From Anthoceros angustus (Eukaryota; Streptophyta; Anthocerotopsida; Anthocerotales; Anthocerotaceae): a stretch of DNA of 64,000 nt. Every line of letters starts with the position of its first letter. Within the stretch, counting starts at the first letter, position 1. The notes under the pieces were generated by a model that was not told the origin of the DNA, did not search any database, and saw only the letters and a list, made by a program, of their open reading frames with translations. The position numbers and the translations under genes are program-made. Below are positions 60,540 through 64,000 of this stretch, piece by piece. The stretch is taken from positions 1 to 64,000 of the forward strand of contig MU008185.1 in assembly GCA_010909165.1 (NCBI GenBank), in the 5' to 3' direction.

Positions 60540-61110
60540 ATGAAGGAATTCATCCAAGGTGCGGTGGCGGTCGGTGTCGAGATCGCTTTCTATTATTTAG
60601 GAGGCCCTTTCTTCGTGGCCCAAGTATTTCCTCGAGCCGCTTTTGGGAGATTGAGGAAGGAAGATCACGGAAGTTGGGCTGCCTTTGGTGGGGTAAGAAT
60701 GCAGCCGGATTACGACTCCAGTGGAGACTATTCTTCAGATGGGAGTGGAGATGTGCAGGACCCGAATCTGTTCGCTCAACCTCTACCTCCGAATGTGGAA
60801 GATCCGAACCAGTCTCCTCCGCAGTCACCTCCAAATGAGGTGCCTCAACTAGATGAGGGGGACCCGAATCAGATCCCTCCACAATCACCAGATGCAGAAG
60901 ACCCGAATCTAACCAGGGTCCCCCTGCAGAAGGTCCTAACCCCCAGACGGGAGATTCGGGAGCCCCTCCTCCACCTGAAGACCACGACGACAGCAACGTT
61001 GAAGTGATTAGACGAGCTCAACAAGCATCACTTTGTCACACCACTTGTCAAAACGTATCGATGTCCTTTTTTCATTCGAGCTTGGAACTGGGCATCTAAT
61101 CCAAGACTGA
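60540..61110 (+). CDS. Low-complexity proline/aspartate-rich frame, unknown
   Basis: A frame of 155 codons ending at 61007 has a short hydrophobic start (GVEIAFYYLGGPFFVAQVF) and then an imperfect repeat of EDPNQSPPQSP and related words (GDPNQIPPQSP, EDPNL). In a shifted frame the acidic/proline-rich character continues (GAPPPPEDHDDSNVEVIRR) to a stop near 61070, so a single frame slip near 60910 is likely. Disordered protein is expected. The start codon and exon limits are not certain, and its link to the unassigned sequence upstream is unclear. Confidence 0.4.
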
Positions 61111-61500
61111 CAGTAGTCGCGGAGAAACGATTGAAGGTAAGGTTGTAAGTCATTGGACCATGAAATCGGTACAATGTTGTTCCTCTGCCATGTGGGTTGA
61201 CCCTATTCGCAGATGTGGCCGGTGCGTGTTATTGATCAACGCGATTCTGTTTCTGACACCAGTCGTGTTGCAGTATTGGGCAGGCTTGGAAGCAATAAAT
61301 GGTCACCACGACACGAGCACGAGCTGAAAGCCATACAATTAAGGTTTGTATCCTGCATCTATCGAGTGCAAACCAAGTTTGGAAATCTCTTACCATATTC
61401 CCGTCACGCAGTGTCGCCTGCCATCCCAGAAATAGTGGCTTTGGATGTTGTGTCTCGATACAATCTCCGAGATAGAACTCTTGACTAAGAAGGTGAAAAT
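61111..61500. other. Stretch without recognised feature
   Basis: A plus-strand frame of 91 codons (61213-61488) shows no family resemblance. Confidence 0.35.
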
Positions 61501-61750
61501 CCGGAAGTAAAAACATCGGACATATTTTTCATCCTAGCAAGAGAAAAAAGAATTATAAGCTGGGTACCCTGAGCAACAACTCTTTAATGACGAACAGACC
61601 TCGGCTCCGCCTCGATGCGGTTAAAATTTAGGCTCGGCCTCCCACTCGGCCGCCCCCACGCTGTGGAACGGAGCGCGCCGACGGCCTGAACGGTCTCGGC
61701 CCTAACGGCCTCGACTGCTTTCACGCGACGCCTCCGCGCGTCCGCTCCTA
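61501..61750 (-). repeat. Terminus of arm R2
   Basis: On the minus strand the outer edge reads TAGGAGCGGACGCGCGGAGG, nearly the arm-L terminus (GGGAACGGACGCGCGGAGG), followed by GTCGAGGCCGTTAGGGCC. Confidence 0.72.
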
Positions 61751-62403
61751 TAAGGTGTTTTGTTTGGGTGTAACCCTGCATATGGTATGTGAACTGTATA
61801 TTTAAACCCGATGATTTCTCCTCATTGATAATTACCTCGCCATGTGTCTTTTTACGTAGATAGAAATCGTCTTTGTGAGTACCGCTCATGAATAATCTAA
61901 TTCTTTACTTGTGTGTGTAGGCTTTATTGTTCATCGTGTGAAGGGTTGGCCTGCCAACATTCTGATTCTGGTCTGTCTGTGAATCAGGATAACCATTTTT
62001 GCCTGAATTTGAAGTCATGATTGAATCTCGTAGTTTGCGTTGTCATTGCTACTGTTTGTGTCGCGGATAACCTTATTTTGTTTGTTTTTCCTCTTAAATC
62101 TAACTTGCCGACAAAGTCTTCTATTACGAAGTATGTGGGTGTTGTTTGAAAAGGAGTTATCTGTTCTCACTAACCAAAAGTGGAGGGGATTTCAATATTT
62201 AACAATGTGTATATTCAATGAATGTGTCGTGCCATATCCCCCCCATCCCTATCCTCGTCTCGATTGTTTTATAATCAATTGTTAGACCCTTGAGTTCCTA
62301 TCGGAAGTTCAACACCATGTGCTTTTTTATTTTGTCTTTTTGTCAACTTCTGCGGGATGTTGTGTTGTCAAGTTCCTTGACCACTCAATTCTCGCTTTTG
62401 CGG
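61751..62403. other. T-rich region upstream of the last gene
   Basis: No coding block is visible. It might hold the promoter and leader of the gene that starts at 62404; no clear TATA box was identified. Confidence 0.4.
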
Positions 62404-64000
62404 ATGGCTCCTAAAAGAAAACCCTTTGGGCTCTGGGCGGAAGAAAACAAGGATCTCTGGCTGAAGTTATGGCTAAGCCATATACAAGACAAATGTCAAC
62501 CGTTATTCGCAACTCATCCGCTGCAGGATGATGGTAAAGTTGATGGTGTCTTGGTGCACAGCGAAGGAACGTACTTAGTTCCCAAAAAAGACTTGCCCAA
62601 ACCGTCAAGGCGATTTTCATCCAAGAAGGATGCTCGACGTGCAGCTGAGTTTGTTCAGAAGAGGAGAAGGGTGGACACTCGACCTGTGGCTTTGGTTGAA
62701 GGTCCTCTTGCAGAGATTACTAACTATGTCCCGGTCCGAGAGAGGGGTCCGGTTTGTGGGGAGAATGATTTCTTGATAAGCGATCCCATGGTTGTGAGTC
62801 GCCAAAACTGGAGTCTAGAGATTTGTGTCTGCCGTTGAGCAGAATGCTTTACAGGCCGGGCGCTTCCATGCCTTGTGGTTCGACCACAGGTCATCCACGA
62901 TCAAGAAGTGCTTGATATGTTTTGAGAGGCTAAAGTGTGATGATCCAAGATGACTTTGCCATGGGTATGGAGGAAATTGATGATGAAGCAATTTTGAGGT
63001 GATTTTGACCCAATAGTCCCGAGGGAGCCGTGAATGATGCTTTGAGTGGTGGGAGGATAGGTCCAAAGCGGAATAAGCGGTGTCAAGTCGTCTCGGGCCT
63101 TTATGAAAGTGAGTATGAGGATATTCCTCACAAGGATCTAAATCTTATTCGATATCCTTTTTCCATCAAGTTCGAATCAAGGACAGGAGATTTTCTCCAG
63201 AAACGTAAGTAGTGATGTTTTTTGACTTGTTGATTTTGATAGTTCTGACTTTCATTCACATGATTGATTCTCTCTTGTGCAGGTTGATGTCTTTCTTTCG
63301 TGGTTTTAACCGAATTTTAACAAGGAAGTGCATCTTGAACCAAAGCCGGCTTGGTTCTGATGTTCGATGATCAACATGTTTCATGGAATTTTCCATGGGT
63401 CCTGTGCCTTGGTTGCCCATGAAAATCGGCAAGGACCTTGGGATTGTGTCATGTCGAAAAGAGGTGAAGTTGATTTCGATGATGAGCGATTCTTTCACAC
63501 GAGATCATCAATGCTCATTTGGGCGGGGGCTCAAAAAGGTAATATTGTTGGTTTAGGGGTGCACTTTGATTGTTCATTTATGGTTTTAAACACGGAGGCC
63601 TTATGCCTCTATTGTTTGCGGTGTGCATATTTTTGCATGACCAGTTTGGAGTTCGAGGTGGTGAAGAGTTACATAACGCTCATCGTGGACTTCTCGTTCT
63701 CGGATTCGAGGACCTTTTGTTCGAGATGTTTTGGTTGTTTTGTTCATTGTATCTTTGACGCGTTTTGATGTTTTTGTATTAAGCTCGCTTTTATTTGCGG
63801 TGTATCAAGAACGGCTTTCAAAAAATTATAAAGTGGACATGAAGAATTACCGAGTGAGCATTTAGTCAAAGGTCAAGATTTAGAAGGATGTTATCGAAAC
63901 TTTTAGAGTCATTATTGAACACTCTCCCAAGTGGTCAAGCGACAAAAATCATCAATTCGGGGTTTTGTTCAATTCAACAATTGATAACCCAAGATCAAAT
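62404..64000 (+). CDS. Spliced gene of uncertain family, cut by the window end; possible DUF3504/Crypton-like recombinase
   Basis: The first open block (62404-62838, 144 codons) starts MAPKRKPFGLWAEENKDLW and is rich in basic residues (RRFSSKKDARRAAEFVQKRR). Coding-like pieces follow: FVSAVEQNALQAGRFHALWF (about 62820), SGLYESEYEDIPHKDLNLIR (63095), a GTAAGT donor at 63206 and a TTGTGCAG acceptor near 63282, then DVFLSWF, DFDDERFFHTRSSMLIW and FGVRGGEELHNAHRG (63645), and finally VYQERLSKNYKVDMKNYR near 63806. FGxRGGxE resembles the arginine region of Crypton-derived DUF3504 tyrosine recombinases, but the rest was not matched, so this is a weak hint. Three or more frame slips are needed. Confidence 0.4.

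Larger units (their letters stand above)
29767..61750. mobile_element. Three related element arms, one forward and two inverted
   Basis: Similar sequence blocks occur in arm L (29767 to about 49240) and, as reverse complement, in arms R1 (about 49460-56855) and R2 (56856-61750). From outside inward each has a GC-rich terminus with GAACGGACG-like and GGTCGAGGCCGT words, an outer genic part that differs between arms, AAACCTA repeats with a TATA box, CCAAGGTC repeats, and a long T-rich (L) or A-rich (R) part. Arms L and R1 would make a ~27-kb element with long inverted termini, nested next to half of a relative. The superfamily is uncertain: long diverse termini and varied cargo suggest a Mutator-like element, but no transposase was recognised. 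Confidence 0.5.

Noticed and set aside
1-64000. CRISPR array, bacterial operon or organelle DNA
   Set aside because: Repeats are not short and evenly spaced with unique spacers, genes have spliceosomal introns, and no organelle gene was seen.

Overview
The window is a piece of a plant (streptophyte) nuclear genome made almost entirely of nested and tandemly repeated transposable elements. The plant assignment rests on a CACTA-type TNP2 transposase, chromovirus-type Ty3/gypsy integrase and chromodomain remnants, an F-box/kelch gene family, a DNA polymerase alpha gene fragment with plant-like exons, and GT-AG introns of roughly 70-130 bp. The species cannot be fixed from the sequence; the short introns would suit a bryophyte, lycophyte or charophyte relative, but that is only a guess. 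No rRNA gene, CRISPR array or bacterial gene was seen.

Region 1 (1-29766) is a tandem array with a period of about 3.83 kb. Each unit joins, in the same order, a Ty3/gypsy integrase-chromodomain fragment (+), an F-box/kelch gene in antisense (-), two or three copies of a ~145-bp TATA-bearing repeat just upstream of the F-box start, and a conserved AT-rich spacer. There are five integrase copies besides the CACTA-split one, and six F-box copies (A to E, with a partial C'). Two out-of-register junctions (22339-22348 and 25970-25976) lie in short shared sequences. The first unit is split by an 11,775-bp CACTA transposon (244-12018) with near-perfect 30-bp terminal inverted repeats and an AAA target duplication. 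It carries a decayed TNP2 transposase (+) and, in antisense, eight exon-like blocks of the catalytic core of DNA polymerase alpha.

Region 2 (29767-61750) consists of three related arms, one forward (L, 29767 to about 49240) and two inverted (R1, about 49460-56855; R2, 56856-61750). Each arm runs from a GC-rich terminus through an outer genic part, a TATA promoter with AAACCTA repeats and a CCAAGGTC-repeat tract to a long T-rich (or A-rich) inner part. The outer part of arm L holds a ten-exon gene (29963-31654, -) of unknown family with start, stop and most splice sites in place. Arm L is split by a complete 13,286-bp non-autonomous LTR retrotransposon (34330-47615, minus orientation) with LTRs of 6.2 and 5.7 kb, a 1.33-kb internal domain, a primer binding site, a polypurine tract and a TAAAG target duplication.

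Region 3 (61751-64000) holds the start of a spliced gene (62404 onward, +) that is cut by the window end and cannot be assigned with confidence.

Repeat copies match almost perfectly except for short indels at recurrent positions, and the decayed genes are broken mainly by one-base losses. Some of the apparent frameshifts may therefore be consensus errors rather than real decay. Nesting gives a relative order: array first, CACTA later; arm L first, the LTR retrotransposon later.
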